From Lachnospiraceae bacterium (GTDB lineage: Bacteria > Bacillota > Clostridia > Lachnospirales > Lachnospiraceae): a stretch of 10,497 nucleotides of DNA. The notes under the pieces were generated by a model. The model saw only the letters and a list, made by a program, of their open reading frames with translations. It was not told the origin of the DNA and did no database searches. This document shows positions 1-7,064 of the stretch, piece after piece. The position numbers and the translations under genes are program-made. Every line of letters begins with the position of its first letter. Within the stretch, counting starts at the first letter, position 1. The DNA is taken from contig VSNQ01000145.1 of NCBI GenBank assembly GCA_009774395.1, forward strand, positions 1 through 10,497. The letters are read 5' to 3'.

Positions 1-339
1 ATATTTCATATTGGAAACAAATTGTTACAAATTTATTACGCCCCATGAAAATAAAGTAACATATCTTGTATAAAATGTCAAGTTATGATTTTTCACCAGC
101 TTCTCTATCTAATTGTTGAAATCATAAAAAGAGCACACAAAATTGCCGTTTTTTTATAAATAATCACCGATTTTCAATTATATTCGCTTATATTTTAAGC
201 AAATTCACCTATTTTTTAACAATTTGTAAAAATGTAAAATATTTGTGAACGAATATTTTTTTATTATTCACATAGTGCTGAAAGCCTGTCTAAAATCTGT
301 TTTTGCCAGATGTGCACCACAGTTCGTAGAAGTACAGCC
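1..339. other. AT-rich intergenic region downstream of trxB
   Basis: No convincing gene lies here on either strand. The stretch is much more AT-rich than the genes, rich in A and T runs and in stop codons in all frames. It holds a leftward promoter-like sequence at 53-81 (listed separately). It also has two weak hairpins: one of 8 bp with one mismatch (183-190 with 196-203), and a 5-bp stem just after trxB (ATCTG, 7-nt loop, CAGAT, then TTT on the minus strand, around 291-312). The latter could be a poor terminator for the trxB operon, but it is too weak to call. The region most likely separates the operon from another minus-strand gene whose start lies beyond position 1. Confidence 0.6.
53..81 (-). 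promoter_or_regulatory. Candidate sigma-A promoter reading left out of the window
   Basis: On the minus strand, a perfect -35 hexamer TTGACA (81-76) is followed after 17 bases by TACTTT (58-53), preceded by TG at the extended -10 position (61-60). The -10 matches the consensus at only three of six positions, but the perfect -35, ideal spacing and extended TG make it plausible. Transcription would start near position 46 and serve a gene beyond the left edge. Confidence 0.5.
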
Positions 340-1251
340 TTACATCCCACGGAAATAGTTCTGCACTGAGTGAATGGCATTCGCACCGTCGGCAACCGCT
401 GTAATAATCTGACGCATTGGCTTTCTGCGGATATCCCCCGCTGCAAACAATCCCGCAGCCGAAGTTTCGCAGCCCTCATCCGCAATAATATAACCCCCCT
501 CATCCATCTCCACAAGTCCCTCAAACAATTGTGTGTTAGGTTCTACGCCAACGGCAATAAAAATGCCATCTACTGGAAACTGCTGTTCACTTTTTTCTTT
601 ATTATTATAGACCCAAATATGGTCTACCATATCCTGCCCCTGAATTTCCTTGACTTCACTATTCCACAAAATTTCGATATTTTCAAGGGACATTAATTTT
701 TTTTGTAGACTGTCCGCCGCACGGAGCGCGTCACGTCTGTGAATAAGATAAACCTTTTTGCATATTGCAGCAAGGAAAATAGCATCCTCAACAGCTACAT
801 CACCACCACCCACAACAGCTACTGTACGCTTGCGGAAAAATGCGCCATCACAGGTTGCACAGTAAGAAACTCCACGACCTGCAAGCTCTAACTCTCCGGG
901 AACGCCAAGCATAGAATGCGCTGCGCCTGTTGCTAAAATCACGGCTTTTGCTTCCAAGTCCTCCTTGTCTGTGTGAAGCACAAAAATATTTTCGTGCCGC
1001 TCAATCCTTGATACTTCTGCTGTTACAAAAGGTACACCCAGATTATCCGCGTGTTCCCGAAACTTATCAGAAATTTCGCTGCCGCTGATACCAGAAAAAC
1101 CTAAATAATTATCAACCTCATACGTTGTCAGTACCTGCCCTCCGCTAATAGAACTTCTATCCACAACCGCCAGTTCTAAACCAGCACGCATCCCATAAAT
1201 CGCCGCCCCAAGTCCAGCCGGTCCAGAACCCAAAATCAATAAATCATACAT
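340..1251 (-). CDS. trxB: Thioredoxin-disulfide reductase
   Basis: This FAD enzyme passes electrons from NADPH to thioredoxin and so keeps cytoplasmic thiols reduced. From the chosen start it has 303 residues, slightly short of the usual 305-320. Visible in order are the FAD-binding GSGPAG (residues 8-13), the redox-active CATC (131-134) followed by Asp135, the NADPH-binding GGGDVA (148-153), the HRRDALR phosphate-binding segment (171-177), and the second FAD motif AAGDI (270-274). The start is ATG at 1251, not the in-frame ATG at 1287, because an AGAGGAG site sits 9 bases upstream and the protein then opens directly with the FAD-binding strand (MYDLLILGSG). The upstream dehydrogenase gene stops 26 bases before it, so the two are probably cotranscribed. 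No thioredoxin gene lies in the window. Distant relatives such as ferredoxin- or flavin-thioredoxin reductases share the fold, but HRRxxxR favours a true NADPH enzyme. Confidence 0.93.
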   Translation of the reverse strand: MYDLLILGSGPAGLGAAIYGMRAGLELAVVDRSSISGGQVLTTYEVDNYLGFSGISGSEISDKFREHADNLGVPFVTAEVSRIERHENIFVLHTDKEDLEAKAVILATGAAHSMLGVPGELELAGRGVSYCATCDGAFFRKRTVAVVGGGDVAVEDAIFLAAICKKVYLIHRRDALRAADSLQKKLMSLENIEILWNSEVKEIQGQDMVDHIWVYNNKEKSEQQFPVDGIFIAVGVEPNTQLFEGLVEMDEGGYIIADEGCETSAAGLFAAGDIRRKPMRQIITAVADGANAIHSVQNYFRGM

Positions 1252-1260
1252 AATAAAACA

Positions 1261-1267
1261 CTCCTCT
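1261..1267 (-). promoter_or_regulatory. Ribosome binding site of trxB
   Basis: AGAGGAG on the minus strand, 9 bases before the ATG at 1251. It decides the start in favour of 1251, since the in-frame ATG at 1287 lies upstream of this site and inside the preceding gene. Confidence 0.8.
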
Positions 1268-1277
1268 ATTCTAATTT

Positions 1278-2027
1278 CTAAGTCCATCCGCCGTCCAATG
1301 TAATAACCTGCCCTGTTAAATATGCATTTCCTTCTGTTAAAGTCCTTACCAATTCCGCCACTTCCTCTGCTTTCCCCATACGATCAGCCGGTATTTCCTG
1401 AATTAAGGATTCCATTTCATTCTGGTCAAAACAGCGGTTCATATCAGTGTCAATCACGCCGCAGGCAATTGCATTGACCTGAATATTGCTTGGCGCAAGT
1501 TCCTTTGCCAGAGCGCGGGTAAAGGCATTCATTCCTCCCTTTGATGCAGAATATGCCACTTCCATTGATGCACCCACGTTTCCCCAAACAGAGGAAATAT
1601 TAATAATTTTCCCCTTTTGCCGTTGTACCATGCGTGGAACCGCCTGCCGGCACGTTAAAAAACATGCGTTTAAATTTGTATCTATCACATCTTTCCATGT
1701 AGAATATGACATATCTGTCATAAGTCCAATATAAGAAATGCCGGCATTATTTACCAGCACATCCAGATAAGGAATCTCCGCAAACAATTCCTTTACTTTA
1801 TCCTCCTTGGCAATAGGAAATGCATAACAATGGCAGGATATTGAAAACTTTTGTTCTAACTCCTTAGCATTTTCCAAAAGTAATGCTTTATTTTGGCGAC
1901 AGGTCAAAAATAAGTCATAGCCCTCCGCAGCAAGTGCAACTGCTATCGCCTTGCCGATTCCTCTTGATGCACCTGTTATCAGTGCTTTTTTTCTTTCGGA
2001 GGCCTGTGAAAGTCCTTTATCATCCAT
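1278..2027 (-). CDS. FabG-like short-chain dehydrogenase, possibly EF-P 5-aminopentanone reductase
   Basis: A classical NAD(P)H-dependent short-chain dehydrogenase/reductase of 249 residues, the normal length for the family. It shows the cofactor motif TGASRGIG (18-25), NNAG (93-96), the catalytic set Asn118, Ser146, Tyr159 and Lys163 (YSASK), and the C-terminal LTGQVITLDGG. No fatty-acid genes surround it, so 3-oxoacyl-ACP reductase is not supported by context. The segment SSVWGNVGAS before the active Tyr resembles, from memory, the YmfI group, which in Bacillus subtilis reduces the 5-aminopentanone modification on elongation factor P. That fits neighbours acting on ribosomes and tRNA, but is inference. 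The usual Pro-Gly after the beta-6 strand is Cys189-Gly190 here. The start ATG directly abuts the truA stop codon, with GGAGG (2043-2039) 11 bases upstream inside truA, so the two genes are translationally close. Confidence 0.85.
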   Translation of the reverse strand: MDDKGLSQASERKKALITGASRGIGKAIAVALAAEGYDLFLTCRQNKALLLENAKELEQKFSISCHCYAFPIAKEDKVKELFAEIPYLDVLVNNAGISYIGLMTDMSYSTWKDVIDTNLNACFLTCRQAVPRMVQRQKGKIINISSVWGNVGASMEVAYSASKGGMNAFTRALAKELAPSNIQVNAIACGVIDTDMNRCFDQNEMESLIQEIPADRMGKAEEVAELVRTLTEGNAYLTGQVITLDGGWT

Positions 2028-2768
2028 TTAATACTGTACCTCCATTAGACACAACCCCTTTGCCGGAAGCAATACGCCTGCGTGCTCCCTTTTACCATTT
2101 TCCAAAAGCGCTGCAACCGAGTCAGCGCTGCGCATTCCCAATCCAACCTCCACAAGTGTACCAGTGACAATGCGCACCATATGATATAGAAATCCATCGC
2201 CTTGATAGGTTAGTACCACTTCATTTCCCAGCCGTTCAATTGTAATGCACTCTATTGTGCGCACTGTCGATTTCTTTCCTTTTTTGCTGGAAGTAAACGC
2301 TTTAAAATCATGCCTACCGATCAAAAACGAAGCCGCCTGCTGCATTGCCGTGATATGCAAAGGCTCTGGCAGCACATAGACATACCGTCGTTCAAATACT
2401 GTGGGAACCGCTGTATTCCAAATTTGATAGCGGTAAATCTTTCTTTTTGCATTCAGTCTGCTGTGAAACCGCTCTGGTACTACAGCAATTGACACCACCC
2501 GTATATCTTCTGGTAAATACTCATTTAGATATGCCATAATTTCATGTGCTGTCTTGGTTGTTTCCAGTTTAAAATTTGCCACCTGTCCATAGGCATGCAC
2601 ACCAGCATCCGTTCTGCCAGAACCATCTACCTGTACAAACGGCTGATCTGTCATTTTCGCAAGAATCGCTTCAAGCTTCCCCTGAATCGTATTGGCTGTT
2701 GATTCCTGCCGCTGCCATCCCTGATAGCGTGTTCCTTCATATTGAATGGTAATCTTAAAATTCTGCAT
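2028..2768 (-). CDS. truA: tRNA pseudouridine synthase A
   Basis: TruA converts uridines 38-40 of the tRNA anticodon stem-loop to pseudouridine, which stabilises decoding. At 246 residues it is typical of the family. The N-terminus (ITIQYEGTRYQGWQRQ, 6-21) is a TruA hallmark, and the catalytic aspartate is Asp54 in SGRTDAGVHA (50-59). Further conserved parts are RFHSRLNAKRKIYRY in the middle and FLYHMVRIVTGTLVEVG near the C-terminus. The start is ATG at 2768 rather than the in-frame ATG at 2810, which would add 14 non-homologous residues. Purine-rich sequence with GGAGG and AAGG lies 15 and 9 bases upstream, inside the end of the preceding gene. That gene's stop is one base before this start, and the next gene begins directly after this stop, so truA is embedded in the operon. 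Confidence 0.95.
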   Translation of the reverse strand: MQNFKITIQYEGTRYQGWQRQESTANTIQGKLEAILAKMTDQPFVQVDGSGRTDAGVHAYGQVANFKLETTKTAHEIMAYLNEYLPEDIRVVSIAVVPERFHSRLNAKRKIYRYQIWNTAVPTVFERRYVYVLPEPLHITAMQQAASFLIGRHDFKAFTSSKKGKKSTVRTIECITIERLGNEVVLTYQGDGFLYHMVRIVTGTLVEVGLGMRSADSVAALLENGKREHAGVLLPAKGLCLMEVQY

Positions 2769-2769
2769 T

Positions 2770-3939
2770 TTATTTTTCCTTGTCCTCCAATATGCGCATA
2801 TCCTCTTCATCCAGTCGCCGATAACGGTTTATATTCGCAATTAGGATTTTCAAACTGTATTTGGGCGTATCAAAAAATCCAGCTTCATTCATATTCACAA
2901 CAATAATGCCAATCGGTACTGCAACCAGCATACCGCCGACACCTCCCAGACGATATCCAATAAAGAGCAGAAACAAAGTAGGAATCGGCTCCATTCCAAT
3001 AGAATCACCCATAATTTTCGGCTGGATTAACTGCCGTGCAAACTGCCCCACGCCCCAGATAATTAGAAATCCTATCATACGAATATAATCGCCGCTTAGT
3101 GCCTTAATAATCGCCCACGGTACAAATACTGTACCTGTACCAAAAAAAGGAAGAAAATCAAGAAAAGCAATTAACAGTGCGACAATCAGCGCATAGCGCA
3201 CTTTCAACACAAAAAGACCAATTAAAATTAACAGATACATCCATATTTCTATGCGAAACTGCGCTTTAAAATAGCCGCCAACTGCCTGTTTCAAACTTCC
3301 ATAAAAGACATCATATTTTCGGGTAACACTCTCCGGCACAACACGCTCTATAAACTTACCAACCCATTCCCTGTCTGCTATAAAAAAGTAAGCGGACAAC
3401 ATACACATAATAATGGAAATAATAACGCTCGCAATACTGCCAACCATGGAACCCATGCCCGCAAAAGACTTAAAATCCAAGGTCGCCGGAAGATTGGTTA
3501 TCGCTTCTCCCAACAACTCGCCGATATTGTCAAACACCCCCTCCAAATTCGGCTGTACATTGCCAAAATACTGCGTTATTGTATTTCCAAAACTGTTTAA
3601 ATCCTGCATTACAACGTTCCACATCTCTGGTATATCCGTGATAAAACCTGACAACTGCCGAAACAATATGGAAAAAAACAGATAACCAAGTCCTGTCACT
3701 GCCGCTATTGTGCAGATAATCACCATAACTGTGCCCGCTTTACGCCGTATTTTTAATTTTCGTTCCAGAAAAACCACCGGCGGATTGGCAATGCAGGAAA
3801 TAATCCATCCAATAATAAACGGCATAAAAAACACCAAAAAGCGCGGCACCAGCAGAATCATCAAAAGAAACACCGCTAATGAAATCAATAAATTCACTAC
3901 AAGCTTGCAATTTCTATTTCTCTCGATTTTATCCCTCAT
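2770..3939 (-). CDS. AI-2E family membrane protein, YtvI-like
   Basis: A polytopic inner-membrane protein of 389 residues in the AI-2E transporter (PF01594) family. Hydrophobic segments lie at about residues 12-32, 34-52, 69-92, 165-187, 233-272 (probably two), 283-300 and 320-350. A soluble loop of about 70 residues (93-164) follows the third segment, as usual for the family. Family-like motifs are FFIADRE (185-191), GGYFKAQ (221-227), DFLPFFGTGT (261-270) and GYRLGGVGGMLVAVPIG (328-344). Members have been linked to AI-2 export, Na+/H+ antiport and, for YtvI, sporulation. No substrate can be read from sequence; I favour the YtvI-like subgroup on the LPFFGTGTVFVPWA segment. The start is ATG at 3939, with GGAGG six bases upstream; the in-frame ATG at 3966 lies deeper in engB. 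The start overlaps the end of engB by 11 bases, suggesting translational coupling. The C-terminus is charged and cytoplasmic-looking. Confidence 0.85.
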   Translation of the reverse strand: MRDKIERNRNCKLVVNLLISLAVFLLMILLVPRFLVFFMPFIIGWIISCIANPPVVFLERKLKIRRKAGTVMVIICTIAAVTGLGYLFFSILFRQLSGFITDIPEMWNVVMQDLNSFGNTITQYFGNVQPNLEGVFDNIGELLGEAITNLPATLDFKSFAGMGSMVGSIASVIISIIMCMLSAYFFIADREWVGKFIERVVPESVTRKYDVFYGSLKQAVGGYFKAQFRIEIWMYLLILIGLFVLKVRYALIVALLIAFLDFLPFFGTGTVFVPWAIIKALSGDYIRMIGFLIIWGVGQFARQLIQPKIMGDSIGMEPIPTLFLLFIGYRLGGVGGMLVAVPIGIIVVNMNEAGFFDTPKYSLKILIANINRYRRLDEEDMRILEDKEK

Positions 3940-4561
3940 GGCGTTCCTCCGCGGGCTGTACCGCACTTGGGATGTCTGCTGCTAGTATCTGATCTATCAG
4001 TGCATATATCTCCTCTTTGCCCTGCTTCGACAGTGCGGAAAAAGGAATTATTACATCATTTCCTTTTATGCCAAGCCCTGTTTTTACTATTTTAACCTGC
4101 TTCTGCAACTGGCTGCGCTTGATTTTATCGGCTTTTGTTGCGATAATAATTGGCTGAAAACCATTTGCCCGAATCCATTCGTACATTTGTTTGTCATTAG
4201 CAGACGGCTCATGCCGAATATCCACCAGCAAAAAAACTGCGCGGAGCATTTTCGACTGGTGCAGATACTTTTCCACCATTTTGCCCCATTTTTCTTTTTC
4301 CTCCAAGCTTACCTTCGCATAACCATACCCCGGCAAATCCACAAAATATAATTGATGATTTACATTATAAAAATTTATCGTCTGCGTTTTGCCAGGCTGT
4401 GCACTTATACGCGCCAGTGATTTGCGATTCATTAATGCATTGATTAATGACGATTTCCCCACATTGCTCTTTCCAGCAAACGCAATCTCTATCAATTGAT
4501 TTTTTGGAATTGGGCTGGTTACGCCAATCACAGTTTCTAGGCTAACATTTTTTATTACCAT
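3929..4561 (-). CDS. engB: Ribosome biogenesis GTP-binding protein EngB (YihA/YsxC)
   Basis: An essential-type small GTPase that helps mature the large ribosomal subunit. The 210 residues match the family's length. All GTPase motifs are visible: G1 GKSNVGKSS (30-38), the G2 Thr in PGKTQTINF (around 59-61), G3 DLPGYG (75-80), G4 TKAD (142-145) and G5 SA (175-176). The PGKTQTINFY and DLPGYGYAKV segments are diagnostic of EngB as opposed to Era or EngA. Its ribosome binding site GGAG, 8 bases before the ATG, lies in the last codons of lon, whose stop is only 2 bases upstream. The lon-engB pair is common in Firmicutes (lonA-ysxC in Bacillus subtilis), which supports the identification. Its 3' end overlaps the AI-2E family gene by 11 bases. 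Confidence 0.96.
   Translation of the reverse strand: MVIKNVSLETVIGVTSPIPKNQLIEIAFAGKSNVGKSSLINALMNRKSLARISAQPGKTQTINFYNVNHQLYFVDLPGYGYAKVSLEEKEKWGKMVEKYLHQSKMLRAVFLLVDIRHEPSANDKQMYEWIRANGFQPIIIATKADKIKRSQLQKQVKIVKTGLGIKGNDVIIPFSALSKQGKEEIYALIDQILAADIPSAVQPAEERHEG
3946..3950 (-). promoter_or_regulatory. Ribosome binding site of the AI-2E family gene
   Basis: GGAGG on the minus strand, inside the last codons of engB and 6 bases before the ATG at 3939. It decides between the ATGs at 3966 and 3939 in favour of the latter and makes the engB overlap 11 bases rather than 38. Confidence 0.8.
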
Positions 4562-4563
4562 GC

Positions 4564-6996
4564 TTATTTCTCCATATTTTGTGGCGTGGCTGTTTCGTTG
4601 TCCTTTTTACTTTTGGACTTTGAACGCATTAGACCTTTCCTGGGTTTTGTTGCAAATGCCAGCGTCACAACTTCCTCCATTGTTTCCACAAAAACAATCT
4701 CCATTCCTGTTTTTATCTCACTAGATATCTCGGCAACATCCTTCTCATTACGCTTTGGAACTAAAACTGTTGTAATAGCAGCCGTTTTTGCCGCTAAAAG
4801 TTTCTCTTTTAAGCCGCCGATCGGCAGTACCCTTCCACGCAGTGTTATTTCTCCAGTCATTGCAACTTTTGCTTTTACAGGTGTATTTGTAATCGCAGAA
4901 AGCAGCGCAGTTGCCATTGTGATTCCAGCAGACGGCCCATCTTTGGGTACTGCCCCCTCTGGAATATGTATATGGAAATCATTTTCCTTAAAGAACTCTG
5001 CTGCGACTTTATACTGCGACGCAATCGAACGAATATAGCTGATTCCTGTGCGCGCCGATTCTTTCATTACATCACCCATTTGCCCTGTTAGCTCAATCTC
5101 GCCTTTTCCGGGCATTACATTTACTTCGATCTGTAGCGTATCGCCGCCAACACTCGTCCATGCGAGCCCACGGACAATACCTACATCATCCGTTTCATTT
5201 GCCATATCCACTTTATAGCGTGGTTTTCCTAAATATTTCTCAATATTTTGACTAGAAATTTTAATTCCTTTTTGTTCTACGTGCTTCGCATTGCTGTTTT
5301 GTCCTTTCTGCGGTTCTCTCTTTAGAATTTCCAATGCTGCCTTTCTGCATACTGCGCTTAATTTACGTTCCAGATTGCGGACGCCGGCTTCCCTTGTATA
5401 ATTTGCAATAATACTTTTCAGCGCATTGTCACTTACCGTTAGCTGCGCCTCGCTTAATCCATTCTTTTTAAGCTGTTTTGTCATTAGATATTTTTTCGCA
5501 ATATGAAATTTTTCATTCGCTGTATAGCTTCCAACTTCAATAATATCCATTCTATCCAAAAGCGGCCTTGGAATCCTTCCCGCGTCGTTTGCTGTAGCAA
5601 TAAATAGCACCCTTGATAAATCCAGTGGAATTTCGATATAATGGTCGCGGAAACGGCAATTTTGTTCAGGGTCAAGCACTTCAAGCAGTGCAGCCGACGT
5701 ATCCCCTTTATAATCGCTGCTTACCTTGTCAATTTCATCCAAAAGCATTAAGGGGTTGCTGACACCAGCCTGCTTTAATCCATTAGCAATTCTGCCAGGC
5801 ATTGCACCGACATAAGTTTTTCTATGCCCGCGGATTTCTGCTTCATCCCGCACACCGCCAAGACAAATTCGCACATACTTTTTGTTCAGGGACTCTGCTA
5901 TTGACTTTGCAATGGACGTTTTGCCGGTTCCGGGCGGTCCCACTAAGCATAAAATCGGCGTTTCGCCTTTGCTGGTAAGCGTTCGTACTGCCAGATACTC
6001 TATAATACGCTCTTTTACCTTTTCCAGCCCATAGTGGTCACGCTCTAATATCTCCTCCGCCTTATGGATATCATTGGTATCTTTGGATACTTTATTCCAA
6101 GGCAGTTCCAAGAGCGTTTCGATATAAATCCGCTCTACGGTGCTCTCCGAATTAACACCCATAACCGTTTTATAGCGCGAAATTTCTTTTTTTATCTTCT
6201 CTTTTACTTCGGCATCTGCCTTTAGCTTCTCTAACGCCTGCTCAAAATGCTCCACGTCAGAATACTGATCATTATCGCCAAGTTCCTCATGAATATACTC
6301 CAATTGCTCCCTAAGAATGTATTCTCTTTGATTTTTGTCGATTTTTTCCCTTATTTTTACTGCAAGCTGTGTCCGTATTGACGCAATCTGCGCCTCATTC
6401 ATAATCAGGCTGACAAGTTCGCCGCACTGGTTCTCCAAGCCCTCCGCTTCAATGACTGCCTGTTTCTGTTCATATGAAAATGGCGTATTTGCCAACACCT
6501 GATCGATTAGAATTGCAAGGCGGCTTCCCTCGTCAAAATAGCGATTTACACTTTTGCCGATTTTTGGATAAAATCGCACATATGTTGCAAACACTTCTTT
6601 TAATGTACGCACAAACGCTTCCTCTTTTGCCGGTTCAAGTTCCTCCTCCTCCGGCTGTTCCACAACAGCGTTATAAAATGCACCGTCCCCTTCAAGAAGC
6701 GCCAATTCTGTCAATTTTGCCTTAGACACCCCTTCCACCATTACCCGATCAATATCATTCGGAAGCTTTGTCACTTGCTTGACGGCAGCAACTGTTCCGA
6801 CAGTATATAGTGTTTCTACCGATATTTCCTCCTCGTCAGGATCTTTCTGCGCTACCAAAAATATCTGCTGCTCCCCATTTAACGCATGGTTTACCGCATT
6901 TTTGGAATATTCTCTGCTCAAATCAAAATGTATCATCATATCCGGCAGCACGGTTAATCCGCGTAATGCTACCAAAGGTAATTCCAATCTGCTCAT
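4564..6996 (-). CDS. lon: ATP-dependent endopeptidase Lon (LonA type)
   Basis: Lon forms a hexamer in the cytoplasm that unfolds and degrades misfolded and regulatory proteins. The 810 residues are normal for LonA. In order: the N-terminal substrate domain (about 1-200) beginning LPLVALRGLTVLP; a helical/coiled linker (about 200-300); the AAA+ module with Walker A GPPGTGKT (353-360), Walker B LMLLDEID (416-423) and the sensor-2-like EAGVRNLER (536-544); and the protease domain with Ser689 in PKDGPSAG and Lys732 in GGLKEKL, the expected Ser-Lys dyad. There is no transmembrane insert, so it is not LonB. Two mild oddities are an acidic run at 116-126 of the N domain and a basic then polar tail (about 785-810). 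The start is preceded by a modest site (AGGAAAG and TAGGT upstream of the ATG at 6996). A terminator hairpin separates it from clpX, and it opens the downstream block to trxB. Confidence 0.97.
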   Translation of the reverse strand: MSRLELPLVALRGLTVLPDMMIHFDLSREYSKNAVNHALNGEQQIFLVAQKDPDEEEISVETLYTVGTVAAVKQVTKLPNDIDRVMVEGVSKAKLTELALLEGDGAFYNAVVEQPEEEELEPAKEEAFVRTLKEVFATYVRFYPKIGKSVNRYFDEGSRLAILIDQVLANTPFSYEQKQAVIEAEGLENQCGELVSLIMNEAQIASIRTQLAVKIREKIDKNQREYILREQLEYIHEELGDNDQYSDVEHFEQALEKLKADAEVKEKIKKEISRYKTVMGVNSESTVERIYIETLLELPWNKVSKDTNDIHKAEEILERDHYGLEKVKERIIEYLAVRTLTSKGETPILCLVGPPGTGKTSIAKSIAESLNKKYVRICLGGVRDEAEIRGHRKTYVGAMPGRIANGLKQAGVSNPLMLLDEIDKVSSDYKGDTSAALLEVLDPEQNCRFRDHYIEIPLDLSRVLFIATANDAGRIPRPLLDRMDIIEVGSYTANEKFHIAKKYLMTKQLKKNGLSEAQLTVSDNALKSIIANYTREAGVRNLERKLSAVCRKAALEILKREPQKGQNSNAKHVEQKGIKISSQNIEKYLGKPRYKVDMANETDDVGIVRGLAWTSVGGDTLQIEVNVMPGKGEIELTGQMGDVMKESARTGISYIRSIASQYKVAAEFFKENDFHIHIPEGAVPKDGPSAGITMATALLSAITNTPVKAKVAMTGEITLRGRVLPIGGLKEKLLAAKTAAITTVLVPKRNEKDVAEISSEIKTGMEIVFVETMEEVVTLAFATKPRKGLMRSKSKSKKDNETATPQNMEK

Positions 6997-7010
6997 CTAT
7001 AACCTACTTT

Positions 7011-7038
7011 CCTATACCAAAAACGCCGCCTATTGCAA
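7011..7038 (-). promoter_or_regulatory. Possible lon promoter overlapping the clpX terminator
   Basis: On the minus strand TTGCAA (7038-7033) and TATAGG (7016-7011) are 16 bases apart, with TG at the extended -10 position (7019-7018). If real, transcripts would begin only about a dozen bases before the lon ATG. The -35 lies in the loop of the terminator hairpin. The match is moderate and could be chance; lon may equally depend on readthrough or on a promoter inside clpX. Confidence 0.25.
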
Positions 7039-7044
7039 GGCGGC
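7019..7044 (-). terminator. Intrinsic terminator after clpX
   Basis: On the minus strand a perfect 6-bp GC-only stem, GCCGCC (7044-7039) and GGCGGC (7030-7025), with an 8-base loop is followed by G and five T. It starts about 20 bases after the clpX stop and ends about 22 bases before the lon start. The short U-tract suggests partial termination, which would lower rather than abolish lon expression from upstream. Read on the plus strand the stem is followed by ATTTT, so weak activity in the other direction is possible. Confidence 0.75.
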
Positions 7045-7064
7045 ATTTTCACGCATTCATCAAT

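Noticed and set aside
1..46. Minus-strand frame from the ATG at 46 open to the window edge
   Set aside because: Only 15 codons are visible, there is no ribosome binding site, and the predicted transcript would begin at about the ATG; not enough to call a gene.
291..312. Terminator hairpin after trxB
   Set aside because: The stem is only 5 bp and mostly AT, with three T after it; too weak to annotate as a terminator.
264..524. Minus-strand open frame of 86 codons overlapping the end of trxB
   Set aside because: It uses another frame of the trxB coding sequence, which clearly encodes the conserved FAD-binding C-terminus; the product is Arg- and Cys-rich and unlike any family I know.
2769..2810. 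Longer N-terminus for truA
   Set aside because: The extra 14 residues overlap the end of the AI-2E gene, are not TruA-like, and a suitable purine-rich ribosome binding region precedes the ATG at 2768.
4586..5038. Plus-strand open frame of 150 codons opposite the end of lon
   Set aside because: It lies wholly antisense to the highly conserved Lon protease domain, has no ribosome binding site I can see and no recognisable motif; its composition is that of a mirror of lon codons.
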